DNA of 64,000 nt from Pseudoflavonifractor intestinihominis (GTDB taxonomy: Bacteria; Bacillota; Clostridia; Oscillospirales; Oscillospiraceae): positions 62,001-126,000 of the forward strand of contig NZ_JBBMFK010000007.1 of the NCBI RefSeq assembly GCF_040096055.1, given 5' to 3'. The notes below the pieces were generated by a model that searched no databases, was not told the origin of the DNA, and saw only the letters and a list, made by a program, of their open reading frames with translations. Of the stretch, positions 41,052 through 50,130 are shown piece by piece (position 1 is the first letter of the stretch; each line of letters opens with the position of its first letter). A program made the translations under genes and the position numbers.

Positions 41052-42367
41052 TCCTGGACTTTCTCCTCCGCTGGCAGATCGAGATAGGAATGCTGGGAGC
41101 GGCCTGCCTGTTCGTGCCGTGGAACCGGCGCAGGCCCCATTTCCTCTTCCGCGCCGTACTGGGGGTGGGCCTCCTGTTCGCGGTCGCCTACCTGGAGTCC
41201 GCCCTCATGAAGGACGGGTGGAGGAGCGCCTTGCCCACCTATGTCATCTCCCTGCTGCTGGATACAGCTCTCCTGGTCCTTCTGATCTGGCGGAGCTTTG
41301 ACTGCAGCCCCGTCCACGCCATGTTCTCCGCCACCTGCGCCTACGCGGTGCAGCATATGACCAGCAAGCTGGCCTACATGGACGTGATGAGCCTGCTGCA
41401 CCGCGGCCCCATCCAGAAGTGGTATCCCCTGCTGCTGCTGCTGCTGGCCAACGTCCTGGTGTGCGTGCCCATCTTTTTGGGCTTTACCCGCCGCTTTTTC
41501 AAAGAGGGACAGCTCATGTTCGACCGGCGCAAGACAGTGATCTACTCCGGACTGTTCCTCTTTGTGGCGGTCTACCTCAGCTCTTTGCTGGAGCAGAATC
41601 TGGACACATCGGCCCTCACCTATCTCACCAGCTATCTGGCCCTCAACGCCTTCTGCGTGCTCTTCGCTGTGGCCGTGCTGTCCATGGAGTTCTCCAATTG
41701 CAGCATGAAGCGGCTGGAGAGTGAGAACCTGATCCTGGAGCAGATGCTGGAGAACGACAGGCAGCAGTACGAGCTGGCCAAACAGGAGATGGAGAAGATC
41801 AATATCCGCTACCACGACCTCAAGCAGCAGTATTCCCGGGCCCCGGATGAGGAGCGGGCCGAGCTGGAGCAGGAGATGGAGGCCATCCGGCTGCGCTACT
41901 ACACAGGGAACAAGGCTCTGGACATCGTCCTCACCCAGAAATCCGGCCTGTGCGAGCAGGCGGGCATCCAGCTGGTGTGCTCGGTGGACGGCAGCTGCCT
42001 GTCCGGCATGACCCACTACCACATCTACTCCATGCTGGGCAACGCCATCGACAACGCCATGGAGTGCCTGGCCAAGGTGGAGGACAAGGAGAAGAAGGTG
42101 ATCAACCTGTCCATCTGCCGCCGGGCGGATATGGCGGTCATCTGTGTGGAGAATTATACGCCCGTTCCGCCGGTGGTGCGGGACGGTGCTCTGGTCACCA
42201 CCAAGCAGGATGCGGCCTCCCACGGATACGGCACAAAGAGCATAAAAAGTATCGCCGAGCTGTACGGCGGGACCGCCGATTATTTCGTGGAAGAAGAAAT
42301 TTTTTATTTGCTGATTACGATTCCGTGCGCGGGAACGGTTGCCCGAACCGACCGCGCAGCGTGCTGA
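41045..42367 (+). CDS. GHKL-domain sensor histidine kinase (AgrC-like)
   Basis: 440 aa. Six predicted transmembrane helices (about 1-215) are followed by a coiled-coil linker. H-box IRYHDLKQQY carries the phosphorylated His; then N-box MLGNAIDNAMEC and G-box HGYGTKSIKSIAE. The HPK10-type layout fits the LytTR regulator partner. A GTG start at 41045 overlaps the regulator stop by 7 bp. The signal is unknown; the membrane GH3 cluster 285 bp downstream is a possible target. Confidence 0.9.
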   Translation: MLILDFLLRWQIEIGMLGAACLFVPWNRRRPHFLFRAVLGVGLLFAVAYLESALMKDGWRSALPTYVISLLLDTALLVLLIWRSFDCSPVHAMFSATCAYAVQHMTSKLAYMDVMSLLHRGPIQKWYPLLLLLLANVLVCVPIFLGFTRRFFKEGQLMFDRRKTVIYSGLFLFVAVYLSSLLEQNLDTSALTYLTSYLALNAFCVLFAVAVLSMEFSNCSMKRLESENLILEQMLENDRQQYELAKQEMEKINIRYHDLKQQYSRAPDEERAELEQEMEAIRLRYYTGNKALDIVLTQKSGLCEQAGIQLVCSVDGSCLSGMTHYHIYSMLGNAIDNAMECLAKVEDKEKKVINLSICRRADMAVICVENYTPVPPVVRDGALVTTKQDAASHGYGTKSIKSIAELYGGTADYFVEEEIFYLLITIPCAGTVARTDRAAC

Positions 42368-42386
42368 ATCGGAGCCAGGAGACGAG

Positions 42387-42419
42387 TATCCCCCCATGGA
42401 TATGGGGGGATATTTTTTT
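42387..42419 (+). terminator. Terminator after the two-component operon
   Basis: 11-bp stem TATCCCCCCAT with ATGGGGGGATA (42387-42412), followed by T7. It separates the operon from the GH3 transcript. Confidence 0.85.
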
Positions 42420-42466
42420 CACCTCTGCTGATTGCGACGCATTTTTTGACAATGGTGCCAGAGCGA

Positions 42467-42495
42467 TTGACGCTCCGGGAGAATCTCAATATCAT
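42467..42495 (+). promoter_or_regulatory. Promoter of the GH3 operon
   Basis: TTGACG (42467-42472), 17-bp spacer, TATCAT (42490-42495). The ~150-nt leader is GC-rich with several short inverted repeats. No clear LytTR direct repeats could be placed by eye. Confidence 0.6.
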
Positions 42496-42652
42496 GGTCG
42501 TATCAAGGCAAAGAGAGGAAACGTTTCCGACCCGGCCGCACCCCGCAAGAGGCGCGGCCACCCCGGGCCGGAACCCTCCGAAAACGGGCGGTGCACAGCC
42601 CGCTTTCAGAGGGGTTCGGCCATGTTCCAAACGTGTTAAGGAGGTCAAATTG

Positions 42653-45631
42653 ATGGCACGAAAGGCAACCACAAAAAAGTCCCAGCGCTGGCTCGGACTG
42701 GCTGGTGCAGCAATCCTGATCGCAAACCTTACTTTGACCGGGACTGCCGTCGCGTTCCAGCAGGAGGGCGAGATCAACCACGCGCTGGGCATTGAGGGCT
42801 CCGGCGCTACCTACGGCGGAACCGAGTTCACGGACGACGGTTCCCTGTCGGACGAGGGCTATGCCAAGTACATTGAAGCTGCCTACGACTTCTGCGAGCA
42901 GGAAGAGGAAGAGGGCAGCGTCCTGCTCTATAACAAGGACAACGCTCTGCCCCTGTCGGAGGACGAACGGAACGTGACCGCCTTCGGCCGCGGCAGCGTG
43001 GACCCTGTGTTCCGGAGCACCGCCGGCGGCTCCTCCACCAACAAGGAGTATCAGCAGACCCCGGTGGACGCCCTGAAGGGCGCCGGCTTCAACGTCAACC
43101 AGACGGTGCTGGACGCCTACTCCTCCGCTGAGGACCCCGGCGCCCGCAGCGTGTCCCACGTGGGCGAGTATGACCCCGCCGTCTACACCGATAGCGTTCA
43201 GGCTTCCTTTGACGACTACAGCGATGTGGCCTTTGTCACCCTCTCCCGCTTCGCCACTGAGGGCAACGACCTGGCCATGGTCAACGACAAGGGCGCCCGG
43301 ATGCTGGAGCTGGACGAGGACGAGCGGGCCATCTTCCAGATGATCAAGGACTCCGGCAAGTTCGACAAGGTCGTTGTGATCCTCAACTCCGTGTTCGCCA
43401 TGGAGCTGGACTGGCTGGAGGAGTACGACGTGGACGCCGTGCTGTGGGTGGGCAACCCCGGCTTCTACGGCATGCCCGGCGCCGTCCGTGTGATCACCGG
43501 CGAGGTCAACCCCTCCGGCCACACGGTGGATACCTTTGCCGCCAACTCCCTGTCCGCCCCCTCCGCCGAGAACTTCGGCCTGCACTCCTATGACTACGGC
43601 AGCAAGACGCCCCGGGCGGCCGGCGACAGCTTCGTGACCTACAACGAGGGCATCTACGTGGGCTACAAGTACTACGAGACCCGGTATGAGGACACCGTTC
43701 TGGGCCAGGGCAACGCCAGCTCCTCCGTGGGCACCAAGGCGTCCACCGACGGCTGGAACTACGCCGAGGAGGTCTGCTTCCCCTTCGGCTTCGGCCTGTC
43801 CTACACCACCTACGAGTACACCATGGACAGCCTGGTGTATGACGCCGACGCCGACACCTTCACCGCCACTGTCACCGTGGCCAACACCGGCGACATGGAC
43901 GGCAAGGCCAGCGTCCAGCTCTACTTCCAGAGCCCCTACACCGACTACGACAAGGAGAACGGCATCGAGAAGGCCTCCATCCAGCTGCTGGCCTACGACA
44001 AGGTTGACGTGGCGGCCGGCGCCTCCGAGACCGTCACCCTGGAGGTGCCCGGTTACTTCCTGGCCTCCTATGACGCCAACAACGCCAAGGGCTACATCCT
44101 GGATGCCGGCGACTACTACTTCGCCGTCGGCAACGGCGCCCACGAGGCCCTGAACAACGTTCTGGCCCTCAAGTGCGGCGACGAGGTGAGCGGCAAGCTG
44201 GTGGACCAGGACGGCAACGTGGTCACCGGCAACACCGCCGCGGCCGCCAAGTGGACCTCCACCAACGCCACCGTGGACACCGAGAAGTACCGTCAGTCCC
44301 GCTACGACAGCAGCGTCACCGTCACCAACACCTTTGACGACGCCGACATCAACTACTGGGTCAACGACGACGAGAAGGTCACCTACCTGTCCCGCAGCGC
44401 CTGGGACACCACCTACCCCGTGACCGTTGAGACCATCACCGTCAACGACAAGCTCTACGACGGCCTCAACATGCAGTTCTACACCAAGGCTGATGACGCC
44501 AAGAGCGTCTCCGACTTCCAGCTGGGCGTGACGCTGGACGAGAAGATCGACTTCATCGACATGAAGGGCGTGGACTTTGACGATCCCAAGTGGGACGACT
44601 TCCTCTCCCAGCTCACCCTCAGCGAGCTGCTCATCAACATGGGCGACTCCAAGGGCATCAAGGCCGTGAAGGCCGTCAACAAGCCCGGCTGCACCATCGT
44701 GGACGGCCCCGAGGGCATGAACGGCCAGTTCAAGTACGGCGACCGCCGCAACTGCACCGGCTGGGCCACCCTGCCCATCGTGGCGGCCTCCTGGGACCAT
44801 GACCTGCAGTACCGCTTCGGCCAGATGTACGGCGAGGACGCTCTGTACGCCTCCATCCCCATTGCCTACGCCCCCGGCTGCGATATCCACCGTTCCCCCT
44901 ACTCCGGCCGCAGCTCCGAGTACTTCTCCGAGGACGCGATGCTCACCTACTACGCCGCTGCCAATGTCTCTGAGGGCATGCGCAGCAAGGGCCTGATCGG
45001 CACCATCAAGCACTTCTTCCTCAACGAGCAGGAGGCCGGCCGTCAGGGCATCTCCACCTTTGCCAACGAGCAGTCCATCCGCGAGATCTACATGCGGGCC
45101 TTTGAGGGCTCCCTGTCCAGCAGCAACGGCGAGCAGGACGGCAGCAAGTCCCTGGGCGTGATGACCGCCTACAACCGTATCGGCGTGATGTACGCCGCGG
45201 CCAGCCAGGGCATCCAGCACATCCTGCGGGACGAGTGGAACTACGGCGGCTACATCATCGACGACGCTCTGACCGCTTCCGAGTACTCCTCCGCTCCTGA
45301 AATGCTGATGGCGGGCAACAACATCTTCTGTCTGGATACCGCCCGTCCCACTCAGATCGAGGAGCTGATCACCTCCACCGACGACGGCGACCTGCTGGAG
45401 AAGGTGCTGGAGTCCAACCACTATCTCTACTACGTCATGCTCCAGTCCTCCATGGGCAACTCCTCTGCCGAGGACCTGGTGGTGAGCGACGCGATGCCCT
45501 GGTGGCAGATCATGCTTATCTCGGTGGACGCCGTGTTCTGTGCGCTGGCTGTTGCCGCTGTTGTCATGTACGTGCTGCATACCTATACCGATGTCTTTTC
45601 CCGCAGGAAAAGCTCGGCTGGGCGGAATTGA
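42653..45631 (+). CDS. Membrane-anchored GH3 beta-glycosidase with swapped domain order
   Basis: 992 aa. An N-terminal signal-anchor (LGLAGAAILIANLTLTGTAV) and a C-terminal transmembrane helix (about 955-980) flank the enzyme. The GH3 C-terminal sandwich comes first (EGSVLLYNKDNALPLSEDER; WVGNPGFYGMPGAVRVITGE), then an Fn3-like stretch. The TIM-barrel N-domain comes last (TIVDGPEGMNG; GTIKHFFLNEQEAGRQG; candidate nucleophile Asp in GGYIIDDAL near 870). The reverse order is known in some GH3s. It probably removes glucose or related sugars from plant or host glycans at the cell surface. ATG 42653 follows AAGGAGG. Confidence 0.88.
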   Translation: MARKATTKKSQRWLGLAGAAILIANLTLTGTAVAFQQEGEINHALGIEGSGATYGGTEFTDDGSLSDEGYAKYIEAAYDFCEQEEEEGSVLLYNKDNALPLSEDERNVTAFGRGSVDPVFRSTAGGSSTNKEYQQTPVDALKGAGFNVNQTVLDAYSSAEDPGARSVSHVGEYDPAVYTDSVQASFDDYSDVAFVTLSRFATEGNDLAMVNDKGARMLELDEDERAIFQMIKDSGKFDKVVVILNSVFAMELDWLEEYDVDAVLWVGNPGFYGMPGAVRVITGEVNPSGHTVDTFAANSLSAPSAENFGLHSYDYGSKTPRAAGDSFVTYNEGIYVGYKYYETRYEDTVLGQGNASSSVGTKASTDGWNYAEEVCFPFGFGLSYTTYEYTMDSLVYDADADTFTATVTVANTGDMDGKASVQLYFQSPYTDYDKENGIEKASIQLLAYDKVDVAAGASETVTLEVPGYFLASYDANNAKGYILDAGDYYFAVGNGAHEALNNVLALKCGDEVSGKLVDQDGNVVTGNTAAAAKWTSTNATVDTEKYRQSRYDSSVTVTNTFDDADINYWVNDDEKVTYLSRSAWDTTYPVTVETITVNDKLYDGLNMQFYTKADDAKSVSDFQLGVTLDEKIDFIDMKGVDFDDPKWDDFLSQLTLSELLINMGDSKGIKAVKAVNKPGCTIVDGPEGMNGQFKYGDRRNCTGWATLPIVAASWDHDLQYRFGQMYGEDALYASIPIAYAPGCDIHRSPYSGRSSEYFSEDAMLTYYAAANVSEGMRSKGLIGTIKHFFLNEQEAGRQGISTFANEQSIREIYMRAFEGSLSSSNGEQDGSKSLGVMTAYNRIGVMYAAASQGIQHILRDEWNYGGYIIDDALTASEYSSAPEMLMAGNNIFCLDTARPTQIEELITSTDDGDLLEKVLESNHYLYYVMLQSSMGNSSAEDLVVSDAMPWWQIMLISVDAVFCALAVAAVVMYVLHTYTDVFSRRKSSAGRN

Positions 45632-45646
45632 CGGAGGTGGAAACTG

Positions 45647-47284
45647 ATGCTGAAAATGGGCATAAAGAACAAGGCGGCCGGCAGCTATCTCTCTCTGGTC
45701 GCAGCTCTGGTAGCTCTGGTCACGGCAATCGTGTTCCTGGCGACCCAGGCAACGGCAGCCCCTCTGGGGCATGACGGAACCGCACCCGGCGTGGTGCTCC
45801 TGGCGGGCGTGGCCGCCGCAGTGGTGCTCTTCATCTTCCCCATTCGCTTTGGAGCACTGATCCAGGCCATCATCTACAATATCGCGCTCTATCTTGTGGT
45901 CGTCCAGCTGTACTTCGTGTTTGCTGACGTGATCAACAACGTGACCTTCGCCGGCGGCAATGCGGGCCTGTGTGTGTTCTACATGATGGGCACCCTGGTC
46001 TGCTGCCTGCTGAGCGTGGTGGCCTGCTTCTTCAAGCAGACCCGGGACGAGTCCGAGGCGCAGCCCGAGGGGACCAAGTCCAGCCCTGTGGGCGCTGTGG
46101 CGCCTGCCGTGCTGCTGTGCGTCATCGCCGTGTGCGTGGGCGTGTACTTCAACATGGACGGCGGCATCAGCACGCCTGCCTCCGGCACTGAAGGCGGCGA
46201 CGGCGGTGCTACCGCAGAGAATACCGAGGGTGTCAGCGTGAACTATACCGACAACACCTTCAAGGATATGTCCCTTGAGGATCTGGCTGCCATTCCCATG
46301 GAGACCTGGGAGGCCAAGGAGGCCGACGGCCAGGTGGCCTACTACTTCGAGGGCCAGTACACCGAGGGGTTCAGCACCATCGTTGACCCCGCCTGCCTGG
46401 ATATGTACTGCTGCACCGACGGCTCCATGTACGGCTCCTTCAGCGGCCCCACCACTTCCGTGGGCAGCGGCACGGTGTCCTATGTGTACGGCTACTGGTA
46501 CAACTACGATGAGAACGGCGAGTACAACTTCGTCATCCACATCACCGGCAACCAGGATGCCGACGGCACCCTCCGTCCCACCAACGTGGAGGGCGGCGCC
46601 GACGCGGATGTGTACATCTTCGACACCGATCACGGCGCCTACAACTGGGAGGCCAGCCTGAGCTACGGCGTGATGGGCGGCATGATCACCCGTAACATCA
46701 ACATCTACGGCCAGGTGTACACCAAGGCCCAGAGCCTGACCATCGACTCCTCCGCCCTGCCCGTGTTCTACACCGGCGACAGCTTTGACGCCACCTCCCT
46801 GGTGGCCACCGCGGTCCGCGGCAACGGCGCCGAGGAGTCCATCTGGAACGGCCGTATCTCCTACAGCGGCTTTGACTCCGAGACCCCCGGCACCAAGACG
46901 GTGACGGCCAGCTTCCTGGGCGCCACTGCCACCTTCGACGTGACGGTGGAGGAGCTGGTGGCCGACACCTATACCGGCAGCTACGAGCTGGTGGTGGACG
47001 GCACGCCCACTGCCACTGAGGCCCAGATGGTGGTGGACTACTCCCACAAGACCTGCACAGTGACCAGCACCGACGGCACCCTCTCCATCAGTGGCACCGT
47101 GGAGGATTCCGCTGACGGCAGCGTGACCATCACCCTGAACGGCAGCGAGCCTATGACCGCTGTCATCACCGAGGGCGACGCCGGCACCCAGATCACCATC
47201 CCCGCCCACCAGGAGGTTGTCTCCGGCTGGGGTACCAGCGAGACCTACGAGATCGGGGAGTGCACCATGACTCTGTCCGCCTGA
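45647..47284 (+). CDS. Multipass membrane protein with extracellular Ig-like domain
   Basis: 545 aa. Five hydrophobic segments lie in the first ~170 residues, then a long extracellular part. Near 365-430 is a bacterial Ig-like (Big_3-type) module with YTGDSFDATSLVATAVRGNG and GTKTVTASFLG. Around it are beta-rich, Gly/Asp-rich regions. It starts 15 bp after the GH3 stop with GGAGGTGG upstream, so both are one operon. It may position or assist the GH3 enzyme at the surface; the exact role is unknown. Confidence 0.7.
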   Translation: MLKMGIKNKAAGSYLSLVAALVALVTAIVFLATQATAAPLGHDGTAPGVVLLAGVAAAVVLFIFPIRFGALIQAIIYNIALYLVVVQLYFVFADVINNVTFAGGNAGLCVFYMMGTLVCCLLSVVACFFKQTRDESEAQPEGTKSSPVGAVAPAVLLCVIAVCVGVYFNMDGGISTPASGTEGGDGGATAENTEGVSVNYTDNTFKDMSLEDLAAIPMETWEAKEADGQVAYYFEGQYTEGFSTIVDPACLDMYCCTDGSMYGSFSGPTTSVGSGTVSYVYGYWYNYDENGEYNFVIHITGNQDADGTLRPTNVEGGADADVYIFDTDHGAYNWEASLSYGVMGGMITRNINIYGQVYTKAQSLTIDSSALPVFYTGDSFDATSLVATAVRGNGAEESIWNGRISYSGFDSETPGTKTVTASFLGATATFDVTVEELVADTYTGSYELVVDGTPTATEAQMVVDYSHKTCTVTSTDGTLSISGTVEDSADGSVTITLNGSEPMTAVITEGDAGTQITIPAHQEVVSGWGTSETYEIGECTMTLSA

Positions 47285-47336
47285 GGCGGGAGAGAGATCG
47301 CTCCAGAGATCTGATGCAGAATAAACTGCCCCTAAG

Positions 47337-47373
47337 AGCAGGGCGCGCGGTATATGCCGCGCGCCCTGCTTTT
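47337..47373 (+). terminator. Terminator after the GH3 operon
   Basis: 14-bp GC-rich stem AGCAGGGCGCGCGG with its complement around TATATG, then TTTT. It shares its core with the terminator at 40036. Confidence 0.88.
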
Positions 47374-47418
47374 GCCGTTCAGCACAAAAGCGGAGCCGGA
47401 ATCGGCCTGGTCTTCTGT

Positions 47419-47448
47419 TTGACGGCGCGGCGGAAGATGGGGTATACT
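47419..47448 (+). promoter_or_regulatory. Putative promoter of the PHP phosphatase
   Basis: TTGACG (47419-47424), 18-bp spacer, TATACT (47443-47448). Confidence 0.6.
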
Positions 47449-47565
47449 GATAACCGATATAAAAGGATAAGACAGATGGGGGTACCGCGGCGTATCCGGC
47501 GTGCAGGGAAGGCATGCCGCCTGGCGGGACGGTATGCCCGGCTGCTGAGAGAGGAGTTCAGTCCC

Positions 47566-48369
47566 ATGTTCCAGCTTTACGATATGCATACGCATACCGT
47601 GTTTTCCCCCGATTCCCAGACCCCCATGGAGGACATGGCGGAGGAGGCCATCCGCCGGGGTATCACCGGTATGGCCATTACAGATCACTATAACCCCGAC
47701 TACCCCACCCTGCGTTTCCGTACCGGCCAGCCCACGGTTGAGTACCACCGGGCCATGGAGCGCCTGGCGGAGCAGTATTCCGGACGGCTGGAGGTGCTCA
47801 AGGGCGTTGAGATGGGCGTCCTGGACGGGGACACCATGGACCGCTGCCGGGCGGCGGCCAGGGATTACCACTACGACTTTATCCTCGCCTCCTTCCACTC
47901 CGACCGGGAGCGGACCTTTGACGACATGGCCCGGGACCCCTTCTCCAGGACGGAGGAGGTGTTCCGGCACTACTACGAGTACGTCCTGTCCTGCATCAAG
48001 CAGTTCAAGGACTACGACGTGCTGGCCCACCTGAATCTGGTGGACCGCTACGCGCCCTATATACCTGACGACAGCCTGTACACCGACCTGGTGGACGAGA
48101 TCCTCCGCACCGCTGTGGCCGACGGCAAGGGCCTGGAGATCAATACCGCCAGCTGGCGGTACCGCATGGGGGAGCGCACCACCCCCACCGCCGCCATCCT
48201 CCGGCGCTACCGGGAGCTGGGCGGCGAGTACGTCACCGTGGGCTCGGACGCCCACACCCCCAACTGGCTGGGCGACCACCTGGGCGAGGGCTGCCAGCTG
48301 CTGCGGGACCTGGGCTGGGAATACTACACCGTGTACCGGAATAGAAAGCCCTGCCCCATCAAGCTGTGA
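47566..48369 (+). CDS. PHP-domain histidinol-phosphatase-like protein
   Basis: 267 aa. PHP metal-site motifs occur in order: DMHTHTVFSPDS, ITDHYN, KGVEMG, LASFHS, HLNLVDRY and GSDAHTP. This matches HisK-type histidinol-phosphate phosphatases (last phosphatase step of histidine synthesis), but no other his gene is nearby and related PHP proteins have other phosphoester substrates. ATG 47566 has GAGGAG 9 nt upstream; a longer frame runs through the upstream terminator and promoter and was not used. Confidence 0.82.
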   Translation: MFQLYDMHTHTVFSPDSQTPMEDMAEEAIRRGITGMAITDHYNPDYPTLRFRTGQPTVEYHRAMERLAEQYSGRLEVLKGVEMGVLDGDTMDRCRAAARDYHYDFILASFHSDRERTFDDMARDPFSRTEEVFRHYYEYVLSCIKQFKDYDVLAHLNLVDRYAPYIPDDSLYTDLVDEILRTAVADGKGLEINTASWRYRMGERTTPTAAILRRYRELGGEYVTVGSDAHTPNWLGDHLGEGCQLLRDLGWEYYTVYRNRKPCPIKL

Positions 48370-48434
48370 CCTGACGGCGCGTCAGCGGCGCCGGTTAAGA
48401 TATGCGGAACGTACCGGAAGAAAGGGGACTGGGC

Positions 48435-48701
48435 ATGTATTCCAAACAGATCACCATCCAGAACAGGAGCGGGCTTCACGCCCGGCCTGCCGCTGACTTT
48501 GTCAGCCAGGCGGGCAAGTTCAAGGCCAAGATCGGGGTCCAGCGTGCCGGAGAGGACGTGGTGGCCGACGGGAAATCCATCATCATGCTCCTCGCCATGG
48601 GCCTGGCCCAGGGGGAAGAGGTGATCCTCTCCGCCGACGGCGAGGACGAGAAGGAGGCCGTGGAGGCTCTGGCCGAAGTGCTGGCCAATTGCAGGACATA
48701 A
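48435..48701 (+). CDS. HPr family phosphocarrier protein
   Basis: 88 aa. Active-site H15 in SGLHARPAA and the regulatory Ser in DGKSIIMLLAMGL (S48, equivalent to Ser46) are both present. It can take part in PTS sugar phosphorylation and, via HPrK and CcpA, in carbon catabolite control. Keeping His argues for true HPr rather than Crh. AAGGGG lies upstream of ATG 48435. No ptsI is adjacent. Confidence 0.93.
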   Translation: MYSKQITIQNRSGLHARPAADFVSQAGKFKAKIGVQRAGEDVVADGKSIIMLLAMGLAQGEEVILSADGEDEKEAVEALAEVLANCRT

Positions 48702-48725
48702 ATTTCCACAAATGGACTGCTGGCC

Positions 48726-48755
48726 TTGTAAGAGATGCCGGGGGTATGATATCCT
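48726..48755 (+). promoter_or_regulatory. Possible promoter of deoC
   Basis: TTGTAA, 18-bp spacer, TATCCT. A moderate match in the 131-bp gap between HPr and deoC. Confidence 0.4.
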
Positions 48756-48832
48756 TAATAAAGAAGTAAAAGCACGGGAAGCCGCCGCATGAGACAGGGC
48801 GCGGCGGGTATTTCGTCGCAGGAAAGGAATGA

Positions 48833-49552
48833 ATGGCAGTGGAAATGAACAAGCACAGCAACCTGGACCCCGCGTCCCTCGCCGCCTACATCGACCACAC
48901 CCTCCTCAAGCCGGAGGCCTCCGTGGCGGACATCAAGAAGGTGTGCGACGAGGCCAAAGAGCACCACTTTGCCAGCGTGTGCGTCAATCCGTCCTACATC
49001 CACTATGTGGCCGGGCAGCTGGCAGGCAGCGGCGTGACCCCCTGCTGCGTCATCGGCTTCCCCTTCGGCACCCAGACCCCCGAGGCCAAGGCCTTCGAGG
49101 CCCGGGACGCGGTGGCCAACGGCGCCCGTGAGGTGGACATGGTCATCAACGTGGGCGCCATCAAGTCGGGCGACTGGGCCCTGGTGGAGCGGGACATCGC
49201 CGGCGTGGTGGAGGCCACGGGCGGCAAGGCGGCCGTGAAGGTGATCCTGGAGACCTGCCTGCTCACCGACGAGGAGAAGGTGGAGGCCTGCAAGATCAGC
49301 AAGAAGGCGGGCGCGGCCTTTGTCAAGACCTCCACCGGCTACTCCAAGGGCGGCGCCACCGTGGAGGACGTGCGCCTCATGCGGGAGACCGTGGGCCCCG
49401 ATATGGGCGTGAAGGCCTCCGGCGGCATCCGCACCTATGAGGACGCGGTGGCCATGATCGAGGCCGGCGCCAACCGCCTGGGCGCCAGTGCGGGCATCAA
49501 GATCATCGCCGGTCCTGCGGGTACGGAGAGCGCCACGGGCGCCGGTTACTGA
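48833..49552 (+). CDS. deoC: Deoxyribose-phosphate aldolase
   Basis: 239 aa, typical length. Schiff-base Lys K165 lies in FVKTSTGYS and the assisting Lys K194 in GVKASGGIR; the N-terminal YIDHTLLKP is also a family hallmark. It splits 2-deoxyribose-5-phosphate into acetaldehyde and glyceraldehyde-3-phosphate, feeding nucleoside catabolism (compare udp). It has its own terminator. An in-frame ATG at 48845 is an alternative start. Confidence 0.97.
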   Translation: MAVEMNKHSNLDPASLAAYIDHTLLKPEASVADIKKVCDEAKEHHFASVCVNPSYIHYVAGQLAGSGVTPCCVIGFPFGTQTPEAKAFEARDAVANGAREVDMVINVGAIKSGDWALVERDIAGVVEATGGKAAVKVILETCLLTDEEKVEACKISKKAGAAFVKTSTGYSKGGATVEDVRLMRETVGPDMGVKASGGIRTYEDAVAMIEAGANRLGASAGIKIIAGPAGTESATGAGY

Positions 49553-49577
49553 GAAAAGCGCATAAGAACGTCATTGG

Positions 49578-49615
49578 GGCGGGAAAGCCGTAAAAGCGCG
49601 GCTTTCCCGCCTTTT
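49578..49615 (+). terminator. Terminator after deoC
   Basis: 13-bp stem GGCGGGAAAGCCG with its complement, followed by T4. Confidence 0.85.
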
Positions 49616-49707
49616 CGCCGAAAGCGGCATCTCCGCCTCCTTGGCAGAGAAGAGAATGTGGTCCGTGGTAAAAAAAGGAGGATCTTTGGTAAAAAGAGCG
49701 GATGGTC

Positions 49708-49736
49708 TTGCGCTGCAGGAGCGTTTATGATATGCT
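49708..49736 (+). promoter_or_regulatory. Promoter of the cobalamin operon
   Basis: TTGCGC (49708-49713), 17-bp spacer, TATGCT (49731-49736). About 130 nt separate the predicted start from the riboswitch core. Confidence 0.6.
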
Positions 49737-49870
49737 AAAAAACCAGTGAGGGCCGGAGAGAATTTTGTTGAGAAGGATGAAAGCCAAGACGGTTTTTTCT
49801 TTCAAATGGTCTCCTGTCCCCGCCTTAGTCTGCCTGATCGGGCGGATTTTGGAGCGAGTTGAATAGAACA

Positions 49871-50031
49871 GTGCGGATGCGGTGCGGCATAAAGCCGCCT
49901 AACAGGGAAGACCGGTGAAACTCCGGCGCAGTCTTACCTCTACTGTAAGCGCGGACGAGAGCGTCAGTCCATTGGCATAGCCGAGAAGGGACGCTGGAGG
50001 GTGAAGCGCAAGCCAGGAGACCTGCCGCAGT
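49871..50031 (+). ncRNA. Cobalamin (B12) riboswitch
   Basis: Conserved blocks are in order: GGCATAAAGCCGCC, then the core GGGAAGACCGGTGAAACTCC (49905-49924), the TACTGTAAGCG region, and the B12 box AGCCAGGAGACCTGCC (50011-50026). It should bind adenosylcobalamin and shut off the downstream cbi/cob operon through the terminator at 50072. This is end-product feedback by a well-known RNA family. Confidence 0.95.
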
Positions 50032-50071
50032 TCGGTACGTACTCTGAGGTGGAGGGTACTGGCATACGTAA

Positions 50072-50109
50072 AACGCGGGCCCTTTCCATTGGAAAGGGCC
50101 CGTTTCTTT
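50072..50109 (+). terminator. Riboswitch-controlled terminator
   Basis: CGGGCCCTTTCC (50076-50087) pairs with GGAAAGGGCCCG (50091-50102), followed by TTTCTTT, 22 nt before the cbiD start. It is the expression platform of the B12 riboswitch. Confidence 0.85.
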
Positions 50110-50130
50110 GTTGCCAGACCGGGAGGCGCT

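Noticed and set aside
42503..47515. A 1,670-codon open frame on the minus strand opposite the GH3 operon
   Set aside because: It follows from the codon bias of the GC-rich plus-strand genes. It is rich in low-complexity Gly/Val/His, has no domain, and lies opposite two clear genes with RBSs.
47260..47565. A 102-residue N-terminal extension of the PHP phosphatase
   Set aside because: It would overlap the upstream gene end, a terminator and a promoter; the internal ATG has a good RBS and the family N-terminus.
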